Notes under the pieces: model-generated
What the model was told of the DNA's origin: nothing
The model's input: the letters and a program-made list of their open reading frames with translations, nothing else
Databases searched by the model: none
Position numbers and translations under genes: made by a program
Part shown: in pieces, positions 7,568 through 15,187 of the stretch
How the letters are laid out: every line of letters starts with the position of its first letter
How positions within the stretch are numbered: position 1 is the stretch's first letter
Assembly: GCF_900113805.1 (NCBI RefSeq)
Contig: NZ_FOQT01000002.1
Span: 372,001 to 436,000, forward strand
From: Halpernia frigidisoli
Lineage (GTDB): Bacteria > Bacteroidota > Bacteroidia > Flavobacteriales > Weeksellaceae
Direction: 5' to 3'
DNA: 64,000 bases

Positions 7568-8713
7568 ATGAAATTCAACACTAAAGTAATACACGGAAAT
7601 CAACACATAGAACCAACAACTGGTTCGGTAAATGTTCCGGTTTTTTTGACATCCACTTTCGCACAAACTTCACCTGGACAACCGATCAGCGAATATGAAT
7701 ATTCTCGCGCTGCAAATCCTACAAGACAAGCATTGGAAGACAGTTTGGCAAGCATAGAAAATGGCGCAAAAGGCTTGGCTTTTGGGTCTGGTTTGGCAGC
7801 AATTGACTGTGTTTTAAAATTATTAAAACCAGGCGATGAAATTATCGCCGTTGATGATCTTTACGGCGGAACTTATCGGTTATTCGTTCGGTTATTTGAA
7901 AAATATAACTTGAAATTTACTTTTATGAATTTTGATGATGTTTCAAAATTAGAAGATAAAATTTCTGATAAAACAAAACTAATCTGGATTGAAACGCCTA
8001 CAAATCCGTTAATGAAATTGGTGGATATAAAAGCCGTTTGCGATTTAGTTAAAGGAAAAAATATTTTAGTGGCCGTTGATAACACTTTTGCAACGCCTTA
8101 TTTACAAAAACCTTTGGATCTTGGTGCCGATATTGTGATGCATTCGGCAACAAAATATTTGGGCGGACATTCTGACGTAATTGCTGGTGCATTGGTTGCA
8201 AAAGATGAAAAATTAGGGGAAGAACTTCACTTTATACAATTTGCAAGTGGCGGAATTTTAGGACCAATGGATTCTTATCTGGTTTTAAGAGGGATTAAAA
8301 CTTTGGCTTTACGCGTTGAAAGACATTCAGAAAACGGAATGAAAGTCGCGGAATATTTAGAAAATCATGCAGCAGTTGACAAAGTTTTTTATCCGGGTTT
8401 GAAATCTCATCCGCAAAATGAATTGGCAAAAAAACAAATGTCAGATTTTGGCGGCATGGTTTCTTTTACTTTTAAATCCGGCAAAAAAGAAGACGCTGTA
8501 AAATTTTTAGAAAATGTAAAAGTTTTCACTTTAGCGGAATCTTTAGGCGGCGTAGAATCTTTGGCAAATCATCCAGCATTGATGACGCATGCTTCAATCC
8601 CTGCTGAAAAACGTGCAGAATTGGGCATCACTGATGATTTAGTAAGATTAAGCGTTGGCATTGAAGATGCAGAAGATTTATTGGAAGATTTAGAAAATGC
8701 TTTTTCCAAATAA
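7568..8713 (+). CDS. metB: Cystathionine gamma-synthase/gamma-lyase family PLP enzyme
   Basis: A 381-residue type I PLP enzyme of the Cys/Met metabolism family. It either makes cystathionine from an acylated homoserine and cysteine (gamma-synthase) or cleaves cystathionine to cysteine, ammonia and 2-oxobutyrate (gamma-lyase); these cannot be separated by eye. The PLP lysine is Lys196 in HSATKYLGGHSD. Other landmarks are EYEYSRAANPTR, the GSGLAAI cofactor turn, DDLYGGTYR, the VDNTFATPYLQ block and the late ESLGGVESLANHPA substrate loop. The length is normal. It is preceded by the palindrome after gldC and followed by a hairpin, so it is probably a single-gene unit. No SAM riboswitch is visible upstream. 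Confidence 0.9.
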   Translation: MKFNTKVIHGNQHIEPTTGSVNVPVFLTSTFAQTSPGQPISEYEYSRAANPTRQALEDSLASIENGAKGLAFGSGLAAIDCVLKLLKPGDEIIAVDDLYGGTYRLFVRLFEKYNLKFTFMNFDDVSKLEDKISDKTKLIWIETPTNPLMKLVDIKAVCDLVKGKNILVAVDNTFATPYLQKPLDLGADIVMHSATKYLGGHSDVIAGALVAKDEKLGEELHFIQFASGGILGPMDSYLVLRGIKTLALRVERHSENGMKVAEYLENHAAVDKVFYPGLKSHPQNELAKKQMSDFGGMVSFTFKSGKKEDAVKFLENVKVFTLAESLGGVESLANHPALMTHASIPAEKRAELGITDDLVRLSVGIEDAEDLLEDLENAFSK

Positions 8714-8727
8714 TGTAATAATACACC

Positions 8728-8778
8728 AGTTTAACAATTTACCAATATTTTTAAAATTGGTAAACTGTTAGACTTTTT
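8728..8778 (+). terminator. Hairpin terminator after the cystathionine gene
   Basis: A 19-bp stem with two changes (AGTTTAACAATTTACCAAT, 8728-8746, against 8756-8774) and a 9-nt loop is followed by five T residues. A TTACCAAT-type repeat also lies between gldB and gldC, so this terminator seems to be built from a dispersed element. Confidence 0.7.
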
Positions 8779-8797
8779 GATTGGTAAATTTAATACT

Positions 8798-9292
8798 ATG
8801 ACAGAATTTGAAAAATACATTCAGCGCTATTTAGATTTAATTCCAACCGAAAATTGGATGGAAGAATTGGTGAATTGTGAGAAGCTAACATTAGAAATTT
8901 ATTCAAAATTAAATGAAGAAACTTCTCTATTTAAATACGCAGAAAAGAAATGGACTTTTAAAGAAGTTCTGCAGCATTTAATAGATTGCGAACGAATTTT
9001 TCAATACCGTGCTTTATCAATTTCGCGCGGCGACACACAAAATTTGCCTGGTTTCGATGAAGAATTATTTGCTGAAAATTCAAATGCCGATGAGCGACAT
9101 TTAGAAGATTTAATTGCAGAACATTCCTTAGTTCGCGCTTCAAGTTTAATTTTGTTTAAAAGTTTTAAAAAAGAAACACTTTCTAATAAAGGTTTTGCAA
9201 ATGGAAACGAAATTTCTGTGGAAACAATTGGGAAATTAATTGTTGGTCATAATTTGCATCATTTGAATGTAATCGAAGAAAGATATTTATAA
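8798..9292 (+). CDS. DinB-superfamily four-helix protein
   Basis: A 164-residue soluble protein of the DinB/YfiT-like putative metalloenzyme superfamily, which includes thiol transferases and DNA-damage-induced proteins. The HLIDCE segment (early half) and the HNLHHLNVIEERYL end supply the three metal-binding His positions of this fold, with the typical W-T-FKEVLQHLID and PGFDE blocks between. I place the start at ATG 8798. A longer reading from TTG 8777 would begin inside the T-run of the upstream terminator and adds seven residues unlike the family. The reaction is unknown; in bacilli and other phyla relatives act with low-molecular-weight thiols. It may be co-transcribed with the small membrane protein 6 bp downstream. 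Confidence 0.8.
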   Translation: MTEFEKYIQRYLDLIPTENWMEELVNCEKLTLEIYSKLNEETSLFKYAEKKWTFKEVLQHLIDCERIFQYRALSISRGDTQNLPGFDEELFAENSNADERHLEDLIAEHSLVRASSLILFKSFKKETLSNKGFANGNEISVETIGKLIVGHNLHHLNVIEERYL

Positions 9293-9298
9293 CCTTGA

Positions 9299-9838
9299 AT
9301 GAGAGTTCTAAAAAATTTAAATGATGTTAAAAGCATCAACTCAAAAAAATTAGTATTTGAAGAAAGTTGGCTGGATAAAATTGATCTGTACACGAACTAT
9401 CTCATTTATTTAGCAATGGCAATTTTCTCACTAATGTCAATCTTCGAAATTGATCCAAATTCAAAAAATGATACTGTTGGATACTACATTTTCCCATTTA
9501 TTATCTTAATATCCGCTTATGCTTTTTACTGCAAATTTTCAGAAAAATGTTTAAAAGAAATAACTTTCAATATTCATAGCGAAGATGCAAAAATGAGGAT
9601 TTTACAATTTGGAAAGAACAATAATTTTAGAATAACCAAAATTTCTAATAATTTAATTTTTCTCAATAAACCTACAAATGATTTTGATTTTGGAAATCAT
9701 GAAAAAACAACTTTAGTTTTTATAAAAGATTACAGTATTCTTTTTACAATAATACAAGAGGGCGTTCGTTTAAATTTTCCAGTTCTATTCTCTCAGTACT
9801 TTTTTAAAAGTAAAATGAAAAGAATCTTGAAAAATTAA
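9299..9838 (+). CDS. Hypothetical protein with two transmembrane segments
   Basis: A 179-residue protein I do not recognise. Two hydrophobic segments (about residues 33-48 and 62-80) are joined by a short acidic loop, which suggests a small inner-membrane hairpin with both ends on the cytoplasmic side. The C-terminal 100 residues are polar and carry alternating strands (RITKISNNLIFLN, LVFIKDYSILFTII). It starts 6 bp after the DinB-fold gene, and its stop shares a reading frame with the following glycosylase gene, which begins 3 bp later. The tight packing suggests one operon. No catalytic motif is visible. Confidence 0.65.
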   Translation: MRVLKNLNDVKSINSKKLVFEESWLDKIDLYTNYLIYLAMAIFSLMSIFEIDPNSKNDTVGYYIFPFIILISAYAFYCKFSEKCLKEITFNIHSEDAKMRILQFGKNNNFRITKISNNLIFLNKPTNDFDFGNHEKTTLVFIKDYSILFTIIQEGVRLNFPVLFSQYFFKSKMKRILKN

Positions 9839-9841
9839 ATT

Positions 9842-10333
9842 TTGGAAAACCGCATTTCTTCATTTCCTGCAATTATCGATAAACATTCTAAAATCTTAAT
9901 TTTAGGCTCGATTCCCGGCGTAAGATCTTTAGAAAAACAAGAATATTACGGTCATCCACAAAATAAATTCTGGAAGATAATCTTCGATTTATTTAATGAA
10001 GAATTTTCCCAAAATTATACCGAAAAAATCAATCTTTTAAAGAAAAATAACATCGCACTTTGGGATGTAATTGATTCCTGCGAAAGAAAAGGAAGTTTGG
10101 ATTCCGAAATAAAAAACGAAGAAGCCAATCCAATTCTGGAACTTTTGGAAAATCATCAAAAAATTTCCGCCATCTTTTGCAATGGCGGAAAATCTTTTAA
10201 AAGTTTAGAGAATATTTTAGGAAAAAACTTTAGAATCCCTATTTTTTTATTGCCTTCAACAAGTCCGCTTCACACAATTTCTTTTGTCGAAAAATTAGAA
10301 AAGTGGAAAATTATCTGTAATTATATTGATTAA
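9842..10333 (+). CDS. Hypoxanthine-DNA (deoxyinosine) glycosylase, UDG superfamily
   Basis: A 163-residue DNA repair enzyme of the uracil-DNA glycosylase superfamily, resembling the family 6 group that removes deaminated adenine (hypoxanthine). It shows the family start ILILGSIPGVRSL (residues 18-30), then EYYGHPQNKFW and ALWDVIDSCERKGSLD, and the late motif PSTSPLHT, whose His is typical of the active-site loop. No ATG exists before the first motif. The previous gene's stop lies in the same frame 3 bp upstream, so translation probably starts at TTG 9842. It removes damaged bases from DNA in the cytoplasm as the first step of base excision repair. The exact base preference is by family analogy only. 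Confidence 0.85.
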   Translation: MENRISSFPAIIDKHSKILILGSIPGVRSLEKQEYYGHPQNKFWKIIFDLFNEEFSQNYTEKINLLKKNNIALWDVIDSCERKGSLDSEIKNEEANPILELLENHQKISAIFCNGGKSFKSLENILGKNFRIPIFLLPSTSPLHTISFVEKLEKWKIICNYID

Positions 10334-10337
10334 AATT

Positions 10338-10389
10338 TTGGCTGAAGCCAATTGTAAATCATTTTCTTTAAATGGGCTAAAGCCCATTT
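10338..10389. terminator. Twin hairpins between convergent genes
   Basis: Two small hairpins, TTGGC-TGAA-GCCAA (10338-10351) and AAATGGGCT-AA-AGCCCATTT (10370-10389), fill the gap between the glycosylase gene and the convergent flavin oxidoreductase. I recall this GGCTGAAGCC/GGGCTAAAGCCC wording from other flavobacterial intergenic spaces. No long T-run is present, so termination is likely but unproven. Confidence 0.55.
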
Positions 10390-10403
10390 CTATTGATGAA
10401 ATT

Positions 10404-11423
10404 CTACTTCACTTTCGGGCCAACTTTTTCACCAAATAATTTGATAGATTCCATCATAATATCGTGTTCAGGCGCACCAACGTCCATATGACCAATAAAT
10501 CTTGTGATGCCAAAAATCTCTTTCATGTAATTAATTTTATCGGCAACCTGCTCAGAATTTCCAATAAACAAAGCGCCATCTTTCATTCTTCCGCCTTCAT
10601 ATTGCATTTTCGTGTAAGGCGCCCAACCTCGCGTAGACCCAATTCTGTCCATTTGAGATTTGTAATTTTCAAAATAACCATCAATTACATTTTGATCTTC
10701 ACTCACAAAAGCGTGGGAATGAATAGCAATTTGCATTTCAGATTCCGGAAATCCTGCTTTCAAATATTCCTGTTTATAAAATTCAATTAAATTTCTAAAC
10801 TGAATCGGCATTCCGCCAATAATAGCGACCACCAAAGGCATTCCGAGTTTTGCAGCATTTAAAACCGATTGTGGCGTTCCACCAACGGCGCGCCAAATTG
10901 GTAATTTCCCGTTATTTTTTGCTCTTGGATAAACCGTTTGATTTTCCATTGGCGCGCGCAGTTTTCCTTTCCACGAAACGTTTTCTTCGGAATTTATTTT
11001 TAATAATAAATCTAATTTTTCATCAAAAAGTTCTTCGTAATCGTTTAAAGAATAGCCAAATAAGGGAAAAGATTCAATAAAACTACCGCGTCCGACGTAA
11101 ATTTCCGCTCTTCCATCTGAAATTAAATCCAAAGTTGAAAAATCCTGATACACTTTTACGGGTTCGGACGAACTTAAAACCGTTACGCCACTTGCTAATT
11201 TTATTTTTTTTGTAATACTTGCAGCGGCAGCCAATAAAATTGCCGGCGAAGAAACTGCATATTCCGGGCGGTGATGTTCGCCGATCGCAAAAACATCAAT
11301 CCCGACCTCGTCCATTAATTTTACTTCTTCTAAAATCTCACGAAGTTTTACGCCTGCATCTTTATATTTTCCAGTGGTTTTAACAAAAGCCACATCGCCA
11401 AACATTCCTATTCCTAATTCCAT
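10404..11423 (-). CDS. LLM-class (luciferase-like) flavin-dependent oxidoreductase
   Basis: A 339-residue soluble TIM-barrel flavoprotein of the bacterial luciferase/alkanal monooxygenase superfamily, likely to use FMNH2 or F420-like flavin on an unknown substrate. Family landmarks are the N-terminal MELGIGMFGD strand, IGEHHRPEYAVSSPAILLAAAAS (quoted in parts: IGEHHRPEY and SSPAILLAAAA), KLASGVTVLSSSEPVKVYQD, DGRAEIYVGRGSF and the C-terminal GSTRGWAPY segment. No signal peptide is present. It stands alone and is convergent with the glycosylase operon. Behind its start lies a 310-bp gap holding a long structured repeat. The natural substrate cannot be deduced. Confidence 0.85.
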   Translation of the reverse strand: MELGIGMFGDVAFVKTTGKYKDAGVKLREILEEVKLMDEVGIDVFAIGEHHRPEYAVSSPAILLAAAASITKKIKLASGVTVLSSSEPVKVYQDFSTLDLISDGRAEIYVGRGSFIESFPLFGYSLNDYEELFDEKLDLLLKINSEENVSWKGKLRAPMENQTVYPRAKNNGKLPIWRAVGGTPQSVLNAAKLGMPLVVAIIGGMPIQFRNLIEFYKQEYLKAGFPESEMQIAIHSHAFVSEDQNVIDGYFENYKSQMDRIGSTRGWAPYTKMQYEGGRMKDGALFIGNSEQVADKINYMKEIFGITRFIGHMDVGAPEHDIMMESIKLFGEKVGPKVK

Positions 11424-11540
11424 TTTCTCTAATTTTATATTACAAATTTAAAGCATCGAAATCTAAAAAATGTTGACCTAAGATAGGAAGGAAGTTTATA
11501 ATTCAAGAAATTTAAACCATTGAATGATGATTCTTATTTG

Positions 11541-11665
11541 GGCAGCATTTGACTACGCCGAATGTCTATTTATTATTTTTTTATGGCAGACATTTCCGCC
11601 TTCCGCTCCCAATCTTTTGTTCGTCGTTCCTCCTCACAAAAGGATTTCCGCTCAAGTCGGGCTGC
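11541..11665 (-). repeat. Structured intergenic repeat, copy A
   Basis: Read on the minus strand this begins GCAGCCCGACTTGAGCGGAA and ends at GCTGCC. The closing stem is GCAGC (11542-11546) with GCTGC (11661-11665). An inner stem is AATGTCT (11561-11567) with AGACATT (11588-11594), and another runs TTTTGT/ACAAAA around 11614-11641. Copies B (25.8 kb) and C (30.9 kb) share the layout. The remaining parts of the 11424-11734 gap hold only AT-rich sequence and a weak TACTTTTA box before the next gene. Confidence 0.7.
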
Positions 11666-11734
11666 AAAAGTTATCATTGTAATCAAAGTTTTTCCTCACT
11701 ATAAAATTATTACTTTTACACTTTAAAATAATCA

Positions 11735-12283
11735 ATGGAAAATATTATAGAAATATTAAAATCAGGCGGCACTATTCTTTACCCAACAGATACGATTTGG
11801 GGAATTGGTTGTGACGCAACAAATATAGAAGCGATTCAAAAAATATTTGAAATCAAAAAAAGAGAAGCCTCAAAATCTATGATTATTTTGGTAGAAAATG
11901 ACAAGCGTTTGCAGGATCTAGTTGATGTTCCGGAAATGGCGTGGGAAATAATGGATTTGAGTGAAAAGCCAGTGACAATAATTTATGAAACAGTGAAAAA
12001 TTTACCCAAAGAACTTTTAGCAGAAGACGGTTCTGTTGGAATTCGTGTGGTGAAAAATGACTTTTGTAAAAAATTAATTACTAAATTAAATGCGCCTTTG
12101 GTTTCTACTTCTGCCAATTTAAGCGGTTTTAAAAGTCCACTGAAATTTTCTGATATTTCTGATGAAATTAAAAATGCGGTTGATTTTGTGGTGGAAGATT
12201 TAGAAGATAAAGTCTCAGAATTTTCGGGTTCTTCCATTATAAAGATCTGGAATGATAGCAGAATTAAGGTTATTAGAGAATAA
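11735..12283 (+). CDS. tsaC: L-threonylcarbamoyladenylate synthase (TsaC/YrdC/Sua5 family)
   Basis: This enzyme makes threonylcarbamoyl-AMP from threonine, bicarbonate and ATP for the universal t6A37 modification of ANN-decoding tRNAs. The 182-residue protein is the single-domain YrdC form; the C-terminal Sua5 extension is missing. The GGTILYPTDTIWGIGCDA segment at residues 11-28 and the KKREASKSMIILV block carry the conserved Tyr-Pro-Thr-Asp-Thr and Lys-Arg-x-Lys-type ligand residues. The GSVGIRVV and PLVSTSANLSG motifs (about residues 94 and 125) complete the family pattern. It is preceded by repeat A and followed by a 22-bp inverted repeat. A YciO-type paralogue of uncertain function is the main alternative. 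Confidence 0.88.
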   Translation: MENIIEILKSGGTILYPTDTIWGIGCDATNIEAIQKIFEIKKREASKSMIILVENDKRLQDLVDVPEMAWEIMDLSEKPVTIIYETVKNLPKELLAEDGSVGIRVVKNDFCKKLITKLNAPLVSTSANLSGFKSPLKFSDISDEIKNAVDFVVEDLEDKVSEFSGSSIIKIWNDSRIKVIRE

Positions 12284-12306
12284 TTAATTTAAAATTTTCA
12301 AAGTTT

Positions 12307-12371
12307 TTTTGTCATTCCGTAGGAATCTCAGCAGTAAAAATCACCGCTTAGATTCCTACGGAATGACAAAA
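12307..12371. repeat. Perfect 22-bp inverted repeat (GTCATTCCGTAGGAATCT)
   Basis: Arms 12307-12328 and 12350-12371 are exact reverse complements around a 21-nt spacer. The core GTCATTCCGTAGGAATCT is one I remember as a recurrent intergenic palindrome in Chryseobacterium-type genomes. It follows the tsaC gene and, with the T-tract at 12304-12310, could end transcription arriving from the minus side. Confidence 0.8.
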
Positions 12372-12449
12372 TTAATTTTTTTAGATTTCTTTTAAATAGC
12401 AAAAGTTCACTTTTCAGCAATTGGAAAAATTAATTTTTAAGAGAAAACT

Positions 12450-12457
12450 TATCTTTG
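12450..12457 (+). promoter_or_regulatory. Predicted -7 box for cca
   Basis: TATCTTTGCA matches TAnnTTTG 95 bp before the cca ATG. The resulting leader of about 85 nt contains a 9-bp hairpin AGCAGATTT/AAATCTGCT (12489-12515). Confidence 0.55.
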
Positions 12458-12488
12458 CAAAAATATTTCTCGTAAATTTTACAGATAG

Positions 12489-12537
12489 AGCAGATTTTTC
12501 TTTTTTAAATCTGCTTAATTTGATAAATCTGCGAGAG
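12489..12537 (-). repeat. GCAGATTT-type intergenic repeat, copy 1
   Basis: On the minus strand this reads CTCTCGCAGATTTA (12524-12537) followed by AAGCAGATTT and its hairpin partner. The same 14-mer occurs on the plus strand at 13985-13998, so cca is flanked by inverted copies. This is a decayed dispersed repeat rather than a gene. Confidence 0.6.
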
Positions 12538-12551
12538 TCTTAAATTTCAAA

Positions 12552-13979
12552 ATGACCATCAATCTTACTCAAAATAAAAATTTTAAATTATTTAAAACAA
12601 TTTCTTCCGTTGCAGAAAAAAATGAGCAATCGGTTTTTATTGTGGGCGGTTTTGTGCGCGACCTTTTGATGCTAAGAAAAGCGCCAACTGACATAGATTT
12701 CGTCACGGAACAAAGCGGAATTGATCTTGCAAAAGCAGTTGCCAAAGAATTAGACCCAACTTTGAAAGTTTCGATTTTTAAAACTTACGGAACTGCGATG
12801 GTAAAATTTAACCATTTGGATTTAGAATTTGTTGGCGCCAGAAAAGAAAGTTATTCTGAAAATTCCAGAAATCCTGCCGTAGAAAATGGCAGTCTGGAGG
12901 ACGACCAAAAACGCCGGGATTTTACTATTAATGCGTTGGCAATTTCTTTAAACAAAGAAAATTTTGGCGAATTAATTGATCCTTTTAACGGACAGGAAGA
13001 TTTGCAAAATAAAATTTTACGCACACCTTTAGAACCTTTGCAAACTTATTCCGATGATCCTTTGAGGATGATGCGCGCTTTGCGTTTTGCTTCAACCTTG
13101 AATTTTACAATTGAAGAAAATTCTTTAAAAGCCATTAAAAATGAAGCGGAAAGAATTAAAATCGTTTCCTTGGAACGCGTGATGGTGGAATTTAACAAAA
13201 TTATGCTTTCCGAAAAACCTTCCGTCGGTTTAAAATTAATGGAAGAAACGGGTTTGTTAAATCTAATTTTACCGGAGTTATTGGCCTTAAAAGGCATCGA
13301 AGAAAAAGAAGGACAAACGCACAAAGACAATTTTTGGCACACTTTGGAAGTCGTCGATAATATCTCTGAAAACACCGATAATCTTTGGTTGCGATGGGCG
13401 GCTTTATTGCACGATATTGGAAAAGCGCCGACAAAAAAATTCATTGAAGGCATTGGCTGGTCTTTTCACGGACACGAATTTTTAGGTTCAAAAATGGTAA
13501 AAAATATTTTTTACCAATTGAAGTTACCGTTGGGAAATGATATGAAATTTGTGCAAAAAATGGTGAAATTATCTTCCCGACCAATTGCTTTGATTGACGA
13601 TGGAACGTCGGATTCTGCTTTACGACGTTTACTTTTTGATGCAGGTGAAGATCTGGAAGATTTATTTATTTTAAACAAAGCCGATATCACGACCAAGAAC
13701 TCTAAAAAGCAGGAAAAATTCAAGAAAAATTTTGAATATGTCGCGGAAAAAATAAAAGAAGTTGAAGAAAAAGACCACGTCCGGAATTTTCAGCCACCGA
13801 TTTCCGGGGAAGAAATTATGGAACTTTTTAATTTACAACCTGGACGGGAAATCGGGATTTTAAAGGAAAAAGTGAAGGAGGCGATCTTGGAAGGCGAAAT
13901 TTCTAATGATCATTTTGAAGCGAGAAATTTTGTGATATTTGAAGGTGAAAAACTGGGCTTGATATTATCTAAAAATTAA
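12552..13979 (+). CDS. cca: CCA-adding tRNA nucleotidyltransferase with HD domain
   Basis: A 475-residue class II tRNA nucleotidyltransferase that adds or repairs the 3'-CCA end of tRNAs. The nucleotidyltransferase domain shows VGGFVRDLLM (residues 31-40), the catalytic acids PTDIDFVTE and the RRDFTINALAISL motif near residue 123. The SDDPLRMMRALRFA motif for base recognition follows. The C-terminal half holds an HD phosphohydrolase motif (LLHDIGKAPTKKF), which in other bacteria gives phosphatase or phosphodiesterase activity. Length and order are standard for the HD-containing flavobacterial form. It stands alone between inverted copies of the GCAGATTT repeat. Confidence 0.95.
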   Translation: MTINLTQNKNFKLFKTISSVAEKNEQSVFIVGGFVRDLLMLRKAPTDIDFVTEQSGIDLAKAVAKELDPTLKVSIFKTYGTAMVKFNHLDLEFVGARKESYSENSRNPAVENGSLEDDQKRRDFTINALAISLNKENFGELIDPFNGQEDLQNKILRTPLEPLQTYSDDPLRMMRALRFASTLNFTIEENSLKAIKNEAERIKIVSLERVMVEFNKIMLSEKPSVGLKLMEETGLLNLILPELLALKGIEEKEGQTHKDNFWHTLEVVDNISENTDNLWLRWAALLHDIGKAPTKKFIEGIGWSFHGHEFLGSKMVKNIFYQLKLPLGNDMKFVQKMVKLSSRPIALIDDGTSDSALRRLLFDAGEDLEDLFILNKADITTKNSKKQEKFKKNFEYVAEKIKEVEEKDHVRNFQPPISGEEIMELFNLQPGREIGILKEKVKEAILEGEISNDHFEARNFVIFEGEKLGLILSKN

Positions 13980-13984
13980 AATAT

Positions 13985-14018
13985 CTCTCGCAGATTTAAA
14001 AGGTGACGCAGATTTTAA
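13985..14018 (+). repeat. GCAGATTT-type intergenic repeat, copy 2
   Basis: CTCTCGCAGATTTA (13985-13998) and ACGCAGATTTT follow immediately after cca, in inverse orientation to copy 1 before the gene. It fills the 54-bp gap before the convergent endonuclease gene. Confidence 0.6.
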
Positions 14019-14033
14019 TCAATAATAAAAATT

Positions 14034-15041
14034 TTAAGGTAAAATTAAATTTAGTTTTAAAGTCGATTTTTTATCTTCTGGCTTTAATTTCTTTCCCGCA
14101 TCATCAGCGTTTCCAGTGTCTTTTATGAGTTGAAGTTGATTGATCTGATCTTTGATTTTTATTTTTTTTACGCCTTTCCAGGTGAAATTTAAACCACTTT
14201 GCTTCTGTAGAAAATCTATATCGACCTGAAAAACTTTTTTATATTTAAAATCTGAAAATTCGGTAACAGTTTCAGCTCTTTTTAAAATTTCTTTACTTTC
14301 AATAATTCCTAACTCTTTTATTTTCTTTTCGTGACTCATCACAAATGCCGTACTATAAATACCTTTTTCTGTACTGAAAACGACAACTTTAAAAAATAAA
14401 ATCGGGATTTGAAAATTTTCCACATTTTTATAAACTGGATCAGAATCTAAAATAAACGGACCAGTGAAAACCGAAATCTTTTTATTTTTATCAATTTCTG
14501 ACGTTTCATTAATGATATAATTTTCCAGACTTCGCCACAAACCGCTATTAAGAATTTCCGCCTGCGGAAAACTGTTTGGGAAATGAAATGTGCGGTAAGC
14601 CATTATTTGCGCATCGTTTCCCCAAGTCATTTCGTTATGTGCGGCAACATGTCCAATTTCAAAAATAATCCGAAATTTTCCCGTTTTCGAATCTTTGTAT
14701 TTAAAACTATAAAAATCTTCCGAAAGTTGAACTTCTTTAGGAATTCTGGGATCGTGATGAAATGAATTTGCCCTTGAAATTTTATCTTTTTTGTCAGCAC
14801 CATTAATATTGTACGCCGAGAAAAAAGGAATTTTTCGGTTTGAATTATAATGCACACTTAAATTCGTATAATTTAAAATTCCATTTTTGTTGCCTTCTAC
14901 TTTTGGTAAAATTTTTTTTTGATCTTTATTTAAAATATTTGCAGAAGAGACGGTAATTTTATCATCAATAAAATTCTCAATAAAACCTTTACATTTTAAA
15001 AGTTCTTCTTTTGAAAAAGCAATTTCTTTTAAAGTACTCAT
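14034..15041 (-). CDS. DNA/RNA non-specific endonuclease-like protein with variant active-site motif
   Basis: A 335-residue protein resembling the NUC1/His-Me-finger non-specific endonucleases. Around residues 75-160 it has the family order: YNINGADK, then EIGHVAAHNEM where the family has DRGHLAPA, then FHFPNSFPQ where the family has FxxSNixPQ, then LWRSLENYI and SVFTGPFIL. The catalytic His is His131 and the metal-binding Asn is Asn156. Asp and Arg of the DRGH motif are replaced by Glu and Ile. No signal peptide is seen, unlike most secreted members. The C-terminal 60 residues are Lys-rich. It may be active with altered chemistry, or a binding-only relative. It stands alone after the btuB terminator; I see no toxin/immunity partner. 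Confidence 0.65.
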   Translation of the reverse strand: MSTLKEIAFSKEELLKCKGFIENFIDDKITVSSANILNKDQKKILPKVEGNKNGILNYTNLSVHYNSNRKIPFFSAYNINGADKKDKISRANSFHHDPRIPKEVQLSEDFYSFKYKDSKTGKFRIIFEIGHVAAHNEMTWGNDAQIMAYRTFHFPNSFPQAEILNSGLWRSLENYIINETSEIDKNKKISVFTGPFILDSDPVYKNVENFQIPILFFKVVVFSTEKGIYSTAFVMSHEKKIKELGIIESKEILKRAETVTEFSDFKYKKVFQVDIDFLQKQSGLNFTWKGVKKIKIKDQINQLQLIKDTGNADDAGKKLKPEDKKSTLKLNLILP

Positions 15042-15115
15042 AATTAACAGGTTATTAGTTTATTCAAAATTAAGAATTTTATAATTTAAATAGAATAATA
15101 ATTTAGTAATAAAAA

Positions 15116-15141
15116 AAATGCTTCCAGACGTGGAAGCATTT
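15116..15141 (-). terminator. Terminator of the btuB-like gene
   Basis: An 11-bp perfect stem AAATGCTTCCA/TGGAAGCATTT with loop GACG, followed on the minus strand by eight T residues. Confidence 0.88.
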
Positions 15142-15187
15142 CTTTAAAAATCACTCAATGTTTTAAAAACTTTTCATGGTTACAAAA

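Noticed and set aside
8777-8797. TTG start for the DinB-fold protein
   Set aside because: It begins in the T-run of the upstream terminator; ATG 8798 fits the family length and avoids the overlap.
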